A DNA stretch of 64,000 bases. It comes from Thermanaerovibrio velox DSM 12556 (GTDB taxonomy: Bacteria; Synergistota; Synergistia; Synergistales; Synergistaceae). Below, one piece after another: positions 44,770 through 54,000 of this stretch. Where the stretch lies: the NCBI RefSeq assembly GCF_000237825.1, contig NZ_CM001377.1:558001-622000 (forward strand), read 5' to 3'. The notes under the pieces are model-generated. The model was not told where the DNA came from, searched no databases, and worked only from the letters and a program-made list of their open reading frames with translations. Every line of letters starts with the position of its first letter. The first letter of the stretch is position 1. The translations under genes were made by a program, and so were the position numbers.

Positions 44770-45567
44770 TTGGGCAAGGTCATAGTGGTTACCTCCGGCA
44801 AGGGGGGGGTTGGCAAGACCACGACCACCGCCAACCTGGCGGTGGCGTTGGCCAAGATGGGTCGCCGAGTGGTTGCCATTGACGGGGATATAGGGTTGCG
44901 AAACCTGGACCTTGTTATGGGGCTTGAGAACCGGATAGTCTACACCCTCGTGGATGTTGTGGAGGGATCTTGCAGGCTCAATCAGGCGATGGTCAAGGAC
45001 AAGCGGGTGGACAACCTGTACATGATACCTGCCGCTCAGACCAGGACCAAGGACGCGGTGACCGCCGAGCAGATGGAGGGCCTTTGCGCCGAGCTTAGGG
45101 AGGACTTTGATTACGTCCTGGTGGACAGCCCGGCGGGGATAGAGGCGGGTTTTAGGAACGCCGCCCATGGGGCCGACGAGGCCTTGGTGGTGACGACCCC
45201 GGAGGTCTCGGCGGTGCGGGACGCGGACAGGATAATAGGCCTGTTGGAGTCCATGGGAAAGGCCCCCATCAGGTTGGTTATCAACCGGATAAGGCCTCAC
45301 ATGGTGAAGAAGAAGGACATGCTCAGCGTGGACGACGTCCTGGAGGTCTTGGCGGTGGACCTCATAGGGGTCGTGCCGGATGATGAGTCCGTGGTTACCT
45401 CCAGCAACCGGGGAGAGCCCCTCACCTTGGGAGAGAATTCCCCCGCCGCCATGGCGTTCCGGGACCTTGCCATGCGGTTGGAGGGCCAGCAGGTTCCCTT
45501 CCCACCCCTTGAGGACGAATCCGGTAAGGGGATAATAGCCAAGTTCAAGAGGATCTTCAGAGGTTGA
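44770..45567 (+). CDS. minD: Septum site-determining ATPase MinD
   Basis: Membrane-cycling ATPase that recruits MinC. Deviant Walker A 'TSGKGGVGKTTTTANLAVAL', 'DGDIGLRNLDLVMGLENRIVYTLVDV', 'YVLVDSPAGIEAGFRNA' and a C-terminal amphipathic targeting helix 'GIIAKFKRIFRG'. 265 residues. TTG start behind GGGGGG. minE follows 12 bases later. Confidence 0.96.
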   Translation: MGKVIVVTSGKGGVGKTTTTANLAVALAKMGRRVVAIDGDIGLRNLDLVMGLENRIVYTLVDVVEGSCRLNQAMVKDKRVDNLYMIPAAQTRTKDAVTAEQMEGLCAELREDFDYVLVDSPAGIEAGFRNAAHGADEALVVTTPEVSAVRDADRIIGLLESMGKAPIRLVINRIRPHMVKKKDMLSVDDVLEVLAVDLIGVVPDDESVVTSSNRGEPLTLGENSPAAMAFRDLAMRLEGQQVPFPPLEDESGKGIIAKFKRIFRG

Positions 45568-45579
45568 GGAGGCGGTGCC

Positions 45580-45861
45580 ATGGGACTGCTTAACAGGCTC
45601 TTCGGGGGCAGCTCTAACTCCGGCGTCACTGCCAAGGAGCGGCTGCAGCTGGTTCTCATCCACGACAGGAGCGATATCTCCCAGGAGATGATGGAGAACT
45701 TAAGGCGGGATCTGATATCGGTTATAAGCAAGTACATGGAGATCGACGAGAACAAGATAGAGCTGGAGCTGGAGAAGGAGGACCGCTCCGTGGCGCTGGT
45801 GGCCAGCATCCCGGTGGTAAACGTGAGGCGCTGCGGGAGGACGAGAAACGGCAAATGCTGA
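45580..45861 (+). CDS. minE: Cell division topological specificity factor MinE
   Basis: Stimulates MinD ATPase and confines MinCD to the poles. 93 residues: N-terminal membrane-targeting 'MGLLNRLFGG', anti-MinCD helix 'AKERLQLVLIHDRSDIS', and dimer strands 'MEIDENKIELELEKEDRSVALVASIPV'. ATG start; overlaps rodA by seven bases. Confidence 0.93.
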   Translation: MGLLNRLFGGSSNSGVTAKERLQLVLIHDRSDISQEMMENLRRDLISVISKYMEIDENKIELELEKEDRSVALVASIPVVNVRRCGRTRNGKC

Positions 45862-46964
45862 GCGGTTCCCGTTGGGATGAGATACGGAAGGGGATGGACC
45901 TCCCCCTTTGGTTCATCATGTTGGCCCTCTTCGGGTTCGGCATAGTAGCCCTGTTCAGCGCCTCCCTGGGGGTGAGGAAGGCCAATTACGGTTTCCCGCT
46001 CAAGCAGCTGTTATGGGGGCTTATGGGAGTGGCGGCTTACTTCGGTGTGGTGACCCTGGGCTACAAGAAGATCATGGAGGAGTCCCATAGGATATATGGG
46101 GCCACGCTGTTGCTGCTCCTGTTGGTCTTGTTGATGGGACACACCGCCAAGGGTGCTCAAAGCTGGTTCTCCCTGGGTCCCGTAAGGATCCAGCCGTCGG
46201 AGTTCGGCAAGATAGGGTTGGCGCTTTTCATGTCAAGGCACCTATGCAGGTTTCCCCCGGAGGACCTAAAGTCACTGGGGTTGGCCCTGGGGTTTTCGGG
46301 CATATCCATGGTCCTGCTCTTGTTGCAGCCTGACCTGGGGAGTTCCCTTGTCTACTGTGCGATGATAGGGGCCGGTCTATGGGTGGCGGGCATCAAGCCC
46401 AAGTACATGGCATCCCTTACGGCGGCGGGGCTGTCCATGCTCCCCCTGGCGTGGAGCTTCCTCAAGCCTTATCAAAAGATGCGGCTTATGGTCTTCATAG
46501 ATCCCAAGGTGGACCCCCTGGGGGCGGGTTACAACGTGATCCAGTCCAGGATAGCGGTGGGGTCCGGAGGCATATGGGGGAAGGGATTCCTCGAGGGTAC
46601 CCAGGGAAGGCTGCACTTCCTCCCCGAGGCTCACACGGATTTCATCTTCAGCGTGTTCGCAGAGGAGTTCGGCTTTTTGGGAGGGCTTTTGGTGATCCTC
46701 CTCTTCGCTGCCCTTATATGGAGGATATTCTGCGTGGCCATGGCCGCCAAGGACCTAAGGGGCAAGGTCATGTGTTCCATGGTGGCCGCCTGGATATTCT
46801 TCCAGACCTTTGAGAGCGTGGCCATGAGCATGGGGCTTGCGCCGGTGACGGGACTTCCCCTGCCGTTCTTCAGCTATGGCGGTAGTTCCCTCTTGGCGGA
46901 GTTTATAGCCCTGGGGCTCGTGCAGAGCGTGGCGGTTCAGACCAGCCTGGAGCGTTTTGACTGA
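45855..46964 (+). CDS. rodA: Peptidoglycan glycosyltransferase RodA
   Basis: SEDS-family polymerase that pairs with PBP2 in elongation. 369 residues, about ten membrane segments. SEDS motifs: 'GAQSWFSLGPVRIQPSEFGKIGLALFMSRHL', 'LLLQPDLGSSLVYCAM', 'GAGYNVIQSRIAVGSGGIWGKGFLEGTQGRLHFLPEAHTDFIFSVFAEEFGFLG' and 'TGLPLPFFSYGGSSLLAEFIALGLV'. ATG start overlapping minE. The pairing with PBP2 in the same run supports RodA rather than FtsW. Confidence 0.93.
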   Translation: MLSGSRWDEIRKGMDLPLWFIMLALFGFGIVALFSASLGVRKANYGFPLKQLLWGLMGVAAYFGVVTLGYKKIMEESHRIYGATLLLLLLVLLMGHTAKGAQSWFSLGPVRIQPSEFGKIGLALFMSRHLCRFPPEDLKSLGLALGFSGISMVLLLLQPDLGSSLVYCAMIGAGLWVAGIKPKYMASLTAAGLSMLPLAWSFLKPYQKMRLMVFIDPKVDPLGAGYNVIQSRIAVGSGGIWGKGFLEGTQGRLHFLPEAHTDFIFSVFAEEFGFLGGLLVILLFAALIWRIFCVAMAAKDLRGKVMCSMVAAWIFFQTFESVAMSMGLAPVTGLPLPFFSYGGSSLLAEFIALGLVQSVAVQTSLERFD

Positions 46965-47076
46965 GTTCCGTCCCTGGGGCGTGGAGTAGATTCGGACTTG
47001 CCGGTACTTCCCCGGTGAGGTCCTTTTGCGGCCGTCCGGGGGCTGGATGGGATGTTTGATGATAAAGTTGATGAAC

Positions 47077-47105
47077 GAGAAAAAACTAGAAAAACCGAGA
47101 AAAAC
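47077..47105 (+). promoter_or_regulatory. Phased A-tracts upstream of the radical SAM gene
   Basis: Three A-tracts start at 47080, 47090 and 47100, spaced exactly ten bases, the arrangement that produces intrinsic DNA curvature. A short hairpin TCCCC/GGGGA follows at about 47108-47120, just before the Shine-Dalgarno GGAGGA. No clear -10/-35 pair is visible. Confidence 0.5.
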
Positions 47106-47137
47106 TGTCCCCTGCGGGGATTTGGAGGAATTTATAC

Positions 47138-48940
47138 ATGCGTTTTGCTGATACCGAGGATAGCCGATGGCCCCTTTGGGCATCGGTGAAGCGTCCCGCC
47201 AGGTATGTGGGTGGGGAGTACGGGCTCATCCCGCCTAAGAGTGGGGATGGGATAGTGCGCATATGTTTGGCCTTCCCGGACGTATACGAGGTAGGAATGA
47301 GTTACCTTGGGTTCCAGATCTTCTACGGTCTCCTGAAGGAGCTGCCGAAGTCCGACGTGGAGAGGGCTTACTGTCCCTGGGTGGACATGGAGCGTGCCAT
47401 GAGGGAGCGCGGGGAGGTGTTGGGCTCCCTTGACACCGGCCGTCCCCTGAGGGACTTCCATGCGGTGGCCTTCACCCTCCAGTATGAGCTTTCGTACACC
47501 AACGTGCTCACCATGTTGGACCTTGGGGGTATACCCTTGAGGAGCGCCGATAGGTCCGACGGGGACCCGCTGATCCTGGCCGGAGGCCCCGGGGCCTTCG
47601 TGGCTGAGCCCCTGGCGGACCACGTGGACGCGTTCTTCGTGGGCGACGGGGAGGTGCTGTGGCCCAGGGCCGTGGAGGTTTTGAGCGCCACCATGGGGAT
47701 GTCCCGGGGTGAGCGCCTCAGGGCCCTTGCCTCCATAGAGGGGGTTTACGTACCCTCCTTTTGGGACGGTTCCGTGATAAAGCGGCAGGTGCTCTTAGAC
47801 CTGGACGGGGGTTTTTATCCCCGGAGGATGATAGTTCCATCGTGCGGCATAGTTCACGATCGGGTGGCCGTGCAGGTCTTTCGGGGGTGTACCAGGGGCT
47901 GCAGGTTCTGCCAGGCGGGTATGATAGATCGTCCCGTGAGGGAACGCAGCGGGGACTCCATAGTTGAGCAGGTGAGAGAGCTCTTGGAATTCACCGGTTG
48001 GGAGGAGGTGGGGTTCCTATCCCTTGCCACCTGTGACTGGAGCCATCTCGGCGAAGTGATGGAGAAGCTCCAGCCCCTGCTGAACCAGCGGGGGGTAAAG
48101 CTAAGCCTGCCGAGCCTTAGGATGGACGCGTTCTCCGTGGCCCTGGCGGCGTCGTTGGATACCATGAGAAAGGGCGGGCTTACGTTCGCCCCCGAGGCGG
48201 GGACCCAGCGTCTCAGGGACGTGATAAACAAGGGGGTTACCGACGAGGACATCGACGCCGCTGTAAGGGCCGCCTTTGAGCACCGCTGGGACCGGGTTAA
48301 GCTTTACTTCATGATGGGGCTTCCCACGGAGACGGAGGAGGACCTCCGGGGGATATGGGAGGTATGCCGGCGGGTACTCAAGATCGGGAGGTCCATGGTA
48401 AAGAGGCCGGAGGTCACGGTTTCCTTGTCCGGCTTCGTGCCCAAGGCTCACACTCCCTTCCAGTGGGAGGGGCAGATATCCATGGAGGAGCTGAGGGATC
48501 GGGGAAGGTTCGTGAAGGGGCTCATGTCCAAGGAGCGGGCGGTCAAGCTCTCCTACCATGAGCCGGGCCAGACGTTCCTTGAGGGGGTGTTCTCCAGGGG
48601 TGACAGGGCTCTGGGGGCGGTCTTGGAGGAGGCTTGGCGGAGGGGGGCTAGGTTTGACGGTTGGACCGAGACGTTCAACCTGGACCTTTGGTTCGAGGCA
48701 TTTCATGCGTCTGGAGTGGACCCCTATAGATATACCGCCCCAAGGCGGTTGGAGGACCCCTTGCCCTGGGATCACATATACCCCGGGGTGAGCAAGGACT
48801 TCCTTCTCTCCGAGAGGGAGAGGGCCTTGGGGGCTGTGGTGACGCCGGACTGCAGGCATGGGACCTGCAACTGCTGTGGTTTCCCCCCTGCTTCCTGTCC
48901 TGTGCTTCTGAGGAACGGAGGGTTGTCCCATGGGAACTGA
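47138..48940 (+). CDS. B12-binding-type radical SAM protein (TIGR03960-like)
   Basis: 600 residues. N-terminal domain resembling a cobalamin-binding fold ('ICLAFPDVYEVGMSYLGFQIFYGLLKEL', 'ILAGGPGAFVAEPLADHVDAFFVGDGE'), then the radical SAM core with 'VFRGCTRGCRFCQAGMIDRPVRERS' (the CxxxCxxC cluster site), 'SLATCDWS', 'TFAPEAGTQRLRDVINKGVT' and 'KLYFMMGLPTETEEDL'. The C-terminus has a Cys-rich 'DCRHGTCNCCGFPPASCPVL'. In many bacteria this family sits before or is fused to a radical-SAM-linked (DUF2344) protein and precedes RNase G, as here. A tRNA or rRNA modification is often suspected; the reaction is not known to me. ATG start. Confidence 0.85.
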   Translation: MRFADTEDSRWPLWASVKRPARYVGGEYGLIPPKSGDGIVRICLAFPDVYEVGMSYLGFQIFYGLLKELPKSDVERAYCPWVDMERAMRERGEVLGSLDTGRPLRDFHAVAFTLQYELSYTNVLTMLDLGGIPLRSADRSDGDPLILAGGPGAFVAEPLADHVDAFFVGDGEVLWPRAVEVLSATMGMSRGERLRALASIEGVYVPSFWDGSVIKRQVLLDLDGGFYPRRMIVPSCGIVHDRVAVQVFRGCTRGCRFCQAGMIDRPVRERSGDSIVEQVRELLEFTGWEEVGFLSLATCDWSHLGEVMEKLQPLLNQRGVKLSLPSLRMDAFSVALAASLDTMRKGGLTFAPEAGTQRLRDVINKGVTDEDIDAAVRAAFEHRWDRVKLYFMMGLPTETEEDLRGIWEVCRRVLKIGRSMVKRPEVTVSLSGFVPKAHTPFQWEGQISMEELRDRGRFVKGLMSKERAVKLSYHEPGQTFLEGVFSRGDRALGAVLEEAWRRGARFDGWTETFNLDLWFEAFHASGVDPYRYTAPRRLEDPLPWDHIYPGVSKDFLLSERERALGAVVTPDCRHGTCNCCGFPPASCPVLLRNGGLSHGN

Positions 48941-49590
48941 TTTCGTCCGGGTGCGCTTCGGTTACTCCAAGCGAAGGGGGGCCTGCTTCATCCCCCATCA
49001 GGAGCTTCCAACCCTGTTCGGACGGGGGATGCGCCGGGCGGGTTTGACGCTGGAACTGACCCAGGGGTTCTCCCCTCATCCGAGGATAACGTTGGCGCCG
49101 CCGCTTCCGGTAGGGGTGATAGGCCTTTTCGAGCTTGGTGAGGTATGGGTTAGGAGGGACACCTTGGGATGTTTTGATCGGCTTAATCGGGTGCTCCCCG
49201 AGGGCTTTGCCGTTGAGGCGGCGGAGGTGGTGGAGGATGGCTGTCCTGCCCTCTCCAAGCTTTGCAACGCCGGGGAATACCTGCTTAGGCTGAAGAACGG
49301 GGGGCGGCATGTCTCATGAGGAGCTTGTGGAGGTTCTTAGCCGTTGGGACCAGTGGGACTCCGTTGGCAGGAACCCGGTCGCAGCCGGTTCCGGTGGGTA
49401 CCTGGGGTTCATAATGCTGAATCCCGACCAGGTGGGGCCGTCGCTGATGGTCAAGTTCCTTATATCCTCCGGGGTGGTTTCCTCTTGGGCGGACCTTGAA
49501 CTGGTGAGGGTCAGGCTGGGGCGTTTCGACTGTAACGATGGCTTTGTGGATCTCCTGTCCCGCCCTGCTAAGGGGGTGTTGGAGGTTTGA
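48930..49590 (+). pseudogene. Radical-SAM-linked protein (DUF2344/TIGR03936), split into two frames
   Basis: The first part (48930-49319, 129 residues: 'VRVRFGYSKRRGACFIPHQELPTLFGRGMRRAGLTLELTQGFSPHPRITLAPPLPVGV') and the second (49309-49590, 93 residues: 'SHEELVEVLSRWDQW', 'PSLMVKFLISSGVV') together match one DUF2344 protein of about 220 residues, the usual length. The break is next to a six-G run at 49300-49305; one G fewer would join them ('LRLKNGGGMSHEELVEVL'). The overlap (ATGTCTCATGA) could also permit coupled translation of two pieces. The conserved 'HxEL...GFxPHP' motif is intact. Either a sequencing error, a real frameshift, or a natural split. Confidence 0.75.
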
Positions 49591-51071
49591 GGCGCGGTAA
49601 GACCATAGTGGCCAACACCCTGGAGAGCGAGGAGTCGAGGGTGGCGGTGCTAGATCCCTCCGGTCATCTCCTGGACATATACCTGGAGAGGATGTGGGAG
49701 AGGCAGCGGGCCGGGGAGATATACAAGGCCCGGGTGGATAACGTGCTGCCCGGGATGAACGCCGCCTTCCTCAACTTGGGGGACGGGCGCAACGGTTTCC
49801 TGTACCTGGCGGATTTGGGGCGTAAACCCAGCCCCGGTGAGGAGCTGGTGGTTCAGGTGGCGAAGACCGCTAGGAAGGGCAAGGGGGCCAGGGTGACCCC
49901 CAGGGTATCGCTCCCGGGCCGCTACGTGGTGCTGGTGCCGGACGGGAGGGACGTGGGGGTCTCCAAGCGGGTGGCTGATGAGGAGGAGAGGAAGAGGCTT
50001 AAGGAACTTGGCAGGCAGGTGCTTCCCGAGGGCTTCGGCATGATAGTGCGTACCGTGGCGGAGGGCTGCGGTCTTGATGAGATGCGTTGCGATGTGGAAG
50101 ACCTGATGGGCCTTTGGGATGAGATAAGCTCCGCCGCTAGGCGTACCGCGGCTCCGTGCCTTCTTTACCGGGATGGTGGGCTCCTCGAGCGGGTTCTGCG
50201 GGACGAGCTTGATCGGGACGTGGCGGAGGTGGTCCTGGACAACCCGGAGGACCTGGAGACCGTGACGTCCATGTGTCTTAAGTTCTTCGGACCCTCTGGG
50301 GGGCCGGAGGTGACCTTGTACAGGGGGCGTGGATCGGTCTTTGAGGTCTACGGGGTGGAAAGGGAGCTTGAGCTGGCGCTGGACAAGAAGGTTTGGCTCA
50401 GCTCCGGTGCCTACCTGGTGATAGACCAGGCGGAGGCGCTGACCGTCATAGACGTTAACACCGGGAAGTACACCGGTGCCAAGGACCTGAGGCACACGGT
50501 TTTGAAGACGAACCTGGAGGCGGCGGAGGAGGTGGCCCGCCAGCTTAGGATAAGGGCCATAGGCGGCATAGTGGTGGTGGACTTCATAGACATGGACTCC
50601 GAGGAGGACCGAAAGATCCTCTTGGAGAGGCTTAAGGAGCTCTTCAAGGGGGACCGGCACAGGGCCAGGGTCTTCGGCATAACCCCCTTGGGGCTGGTGG
50701 AGCTGACCCGGAAGAGGAGCAGGAGCGATCTTCGAAGCGTCCTCACCAGGGGCTGTCCCATGTGCGGTAGCTCCGGGTTCGTGGAGAGGGAGGAGGCTTC
50801 CGCCATGAAGCTGAAGAGGGCCATCCGCAAGGCGGTGGGGTCCTCCTCGCCGGAGGCCATCCTGGTGGCCATGAACCCCCATGGGGCCAGGCACTGTCTG
50901 GAGTATCTGTCCTCTTGGGAGGAGGAGTTCCGGTGTCGCATATTCCTGAAGGAGGATCCTTCCCTTCAGTGGGGGAAGTTCAAGCTGGAGTACCAGGGGC
51001 AGCTGCGTCAGGTGGAGCATCGCTTGGTCCCGTCTTCTGGGGGGGCTTGGGTTGTACATAGGACGGATTGA
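49587..51071 (+). CDS. rng: Ribonuclease G/E family endoribonuclease
   Basis: Endonuclease of rRNA maturation and mRNA decay. 494 residues: N-terminal S1 domain ('GEIYKARVDNVLPGMNAAFLNLGDGRNGFLYLADL'), then the RNase H/DNase I-like catalytic region with 'EALTVIDVNTGKYTG' and 'GGIVVVDFIDMDSEEDR' (catalytic Asp residues), and zinc-link 'TRGCPMCGSSGFV'. It lacks the long C-terminal scaffold of RNase E, hence RNase G. TTG at 49587 is only two bases after GGAGG, so GTG 49608 is an alternative. Overlaps smc by 20 bases. Confidence 0.92.
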   Translation: MRRGKTIVANTLESEESRVAVLDPSGHLLDIYLERMWERQRAGEIYKARVDNVLPGMNAAFLNLGDGRNGFLYLADLGRKPSPGEELVVQVAKTARKGKGARVTPRVSLPGRYVVLVPDGRDVGVSKRVADEEERKRLKELGRQVLPEGFGMIVRTVAEGCGLDEMRCDVEDLMGLWDEISSAARRTAAPCLLYRDGGLLERVLRDELDRDVAEVVLDNPEDLETVTSMCLKFFGPSGGPEVTLYRGRGSVFEVYGVERELELALDKKVWLSSGAYLVIDQAEALTVIDVNTGKYTGAKDLRHTVLKTNLEAAEEVARQLRIRAIGGIVVVDFIDMDSEEDRKILLERLKELFKGDRHRARVFGITPLGLVELTRKRSRSDLRSVLTRGCPMCGSSGFVEREEASAMKLKRAIRKAVGSSSPEAILVAMNPHGARHCLEYLSSWEEEFRCRIFLKEDPSLQWGKFKLEYQGQLRQVEHRLVPSSGGAWVVHRTD

Positions 51072-54000
51072 TCTTAAGGGGTTCAAGAGCTTCGGAGGTG
51101 TTCATCAGCTCCCCCTGGAGATGGGCATGGTGGCCATAGTAGGGCCCAACGGGAGCGGCAAGAGCAACATACTGGACGCCATAAAGTGGACCCTTGGTGA
51201 GGGGGCCCCGTCTAAGCTTCGGATAAGCAAGCAGAGCGACCTGCTCTTTCAGGGATCCATGTCCATGCCCCCCGCTAGGGAGGCGGAGGTATCGATCCTC
51301 TTCAGGGATGGGGCGTCATCGACGATTTTTACCAGGAGGGTTCAGCAGGACGGCACCACGTTGGCGTTGGTGGATGGGCAGAGGAGGACCCTTCTGGAGC
51401 TGGAGGACGCCAAGCGGCGGATCAAGATGGAGGGGGACCGCTTCGCCTTCATAGGCCAAGGGGAGGTCTCCGAGGTCATTCAGCAGCGTCCCATGGCCAG
51501 GAGGATGCTCTTGGAGTCGCTGCTTGGCATAGACTTCTATCGCCGCCGCAGGAACGAATCCTCCGACAGGCTTAAGGGAGTTGCGGAGGACCTGGGGCGG
51601 CTCATGGCCTTTTACGGGGAGCTTTTGAACCGCCGGCGGGAGATATCCCGGGAGGTGGAGATGGCCCAGGAGGTGGAGCGCCTGAGGGCCCAGCTGGAGG
51701 AGCTTCAGCGGTGCCATTATTGGTGGAGGAGGTCCGGTTTGGAGGCGGAGATCCGGGAGATCTCGGACTTCCTGCGGTCTGCTCAGGAGGAAAGGGCCGT
51801 TAGGACCCGGTGGCTTAAGGTGTGGAGGTCTGCCCTGGCAGGGCTTGAGGCCTTTGGGGTTTCCTTGAAGGACCGGCGGGCGGAGTCCGAAGAGGCGTTG
51901 GAGCGTGCCCGCCGGGAGATGGAGGAGCTGAGGCGCCGGGGTTCGTCCCTTGGGGCGGTGCTCATGGAGTTGAGACGCTCTGGGGAGGAGTCGTCGTTGG
52001 AGCTCAAGACCCTGGAGGCCTCGAAGGCCCGCATGGAGGAGGAGCTTCGGGAAGCGGTGTCCCAGAGGGAAGAGTCATTGAGGGAGATGCTTTCCCTGAG
52101 GGAACAGGAATCGTCCTTGAGCCGCAAGGCGGAGGAGGTTGAAGAGCGCCTCAGGCTTGGCCGCGAGGCTGCACAGGCGGCGGTCAAGAGGTCGGAAGAG
52201 GCCAAGGCGGCCCTTGGGACCTGTCTTGCGTCCCTTAAGGCCCTTGGGGTTGAGCGTTTGAGGGGGCTTGAGGAGCTAAGGCTCGCGGAGGAGTCTGTTG
52301 AGGAGAGCAGAAGGTCCGTTGCGGAGGCCCAGGCGGCCTTTTCTGAGGCGGAGGGTCGGGCGGAGGAATCGGTGGGGAGCCACCGAAAGGCCCTCGGCGA
52401 GTGCCAGGCCCTGGCGGAGAAGGTCCAGGCGGCGAGGCGGGAGATCTCGAAGCTCCGGTCGTCCCTGGAGGACATGGAGGAGACCTTGGAGCTTGAGGTG
52501 TTTCCGAGGCCGGTTCAGCAGGTGGTATCCGCTGCCCGCCTTGGTAAGCTGGACGCCACGCCCCGGGTTCTGGCGGACGTGTTCCGCTGCCCGAAGGAGA
52601 TATCTGGGGCCTTGGACGCGTTCCTGGGGGGGCGGCAGTTCTGGATCCTGGTCAGGGATATGGAGGAGTCCGGGCGCTGCATAGACTTCTTAAAGTCTAG
52701 GTCCCTTGGCAGGGCCACGTTCCTTCCCCTGGAGAGGTGCGTACCCAGGAGGCCGGACAGGAGTTTGGCGATGAGGGCCGGCGTGGTGGGTTTTGCCATT
52801 GATCTGATAGAGGTTGCAGAGGAGTACAGACCCGCCATGGAACACATCCTGGGGGATCTCCTTGTGGTGGAGGACTATCAGGTTGGGAAGGAGATCACCA
52901 GGACCTCCTTCAGGGGGCCCGTGGTAACCCTGGAGGGTGATGTGTTCCAGCCCACCGGGGCGGTTTCGGGGGGACGCAGCAAGTCCCAGCGGAGCGCGGT
53001 GGAGATGCGTCAGGCCATAGAGGCCGGGAGGACAAGGCTCAAGGAGCTTGAGGCGCGCTTGGGCGAGATGGAGGCTGCTTTGTCGGAGCTGGAGACCCGG
53101 GAGGCGGAGCTTGCTGACCTGGAGAAGAAGTGCCTTCAGGAGGTCTCTTTAAGGCGCAGGGAGCTGGAGGAAGCCCGCCTTGCCCTGAGCTCCCAGGAGG
53201 CTCGCCGGGACCGGCAGGCGGGGGTTTTGATGGATCTTGACAGGAGCCTTAAGGAGGCGGGTCGCAAGGTCCTGGAGCTTAGGGAGAGGTCCGTTCTGCC
53301 CCAGGGTCTTGAGGACCTCTCCAAGGTCGAGGAGGAGCTTAAGGCCGCCCTCGAATCTCACCGGCAGGTCTCTACGAAGCTTGCTCTGGCGGAGGAGCGG
53401 CATGCGGGGGCCTCCGCCCTGGCGGACCGGGTGAGGTCGGAGGTTGAGAGGCTGTCTTCCCGGCTGGATCATCTGAGGTGGTCTTACAAGGACCGGGAGG
53501 GTCGTATCGCCTCCGCGGTAGGGGAGCTTGGGGAGATCGGTGTTAGATGGATGGAGCTTAGGGGACAGCTGGTCAAGGCCCAGAGGGATTTGGAGTCCGC
53601 TTGGAGTGCCATGGAAGCCCTCAGCGCAAAGTACGATCGTTGCAGGGATAGGATGGCCCGGGCCATGGAGGCCCTTGGTAGGGTGGACATGGCGTTGGAG
53701 GAGCTGAGACGCCGGGAGGCATCCTGTGCCAAGGAGCTGGAGGACCTAATGACGACCTGGGAGGAGGTCTACCCTTATCCTGGTGTGTACGAGGGGCCTC
53801 CGGGAGATGGGTTGAGGGGTAAGATCCGGGAGCTGGAGAGGGCCATAAGGGAGATGGGGCCCGTGGACATGGGGGTCCTTTCGGAGTCCCGGTCGCTTGA
53901 CGAGCGGTTGGAGTTCTTAAAGGGGCAGATAGACGATTCCCGAAGGGCCATGGCTGATCTTGAGCGGGTCATTGCGGAGGCGGATCAGAGGGCCCAGACG

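Noticed and set aside
44119-45663. 514-codon minus-strand frame opposite minC-minD
   Set aside because: His/Pro/Gly-rich translation typical of antisense shadows; both sense genes are well supported.
49650-51086. 478-codon minus-strand frame opposite rng
   Set aside because: Shadow of rng with low-complexity composition and no recognisable domain.
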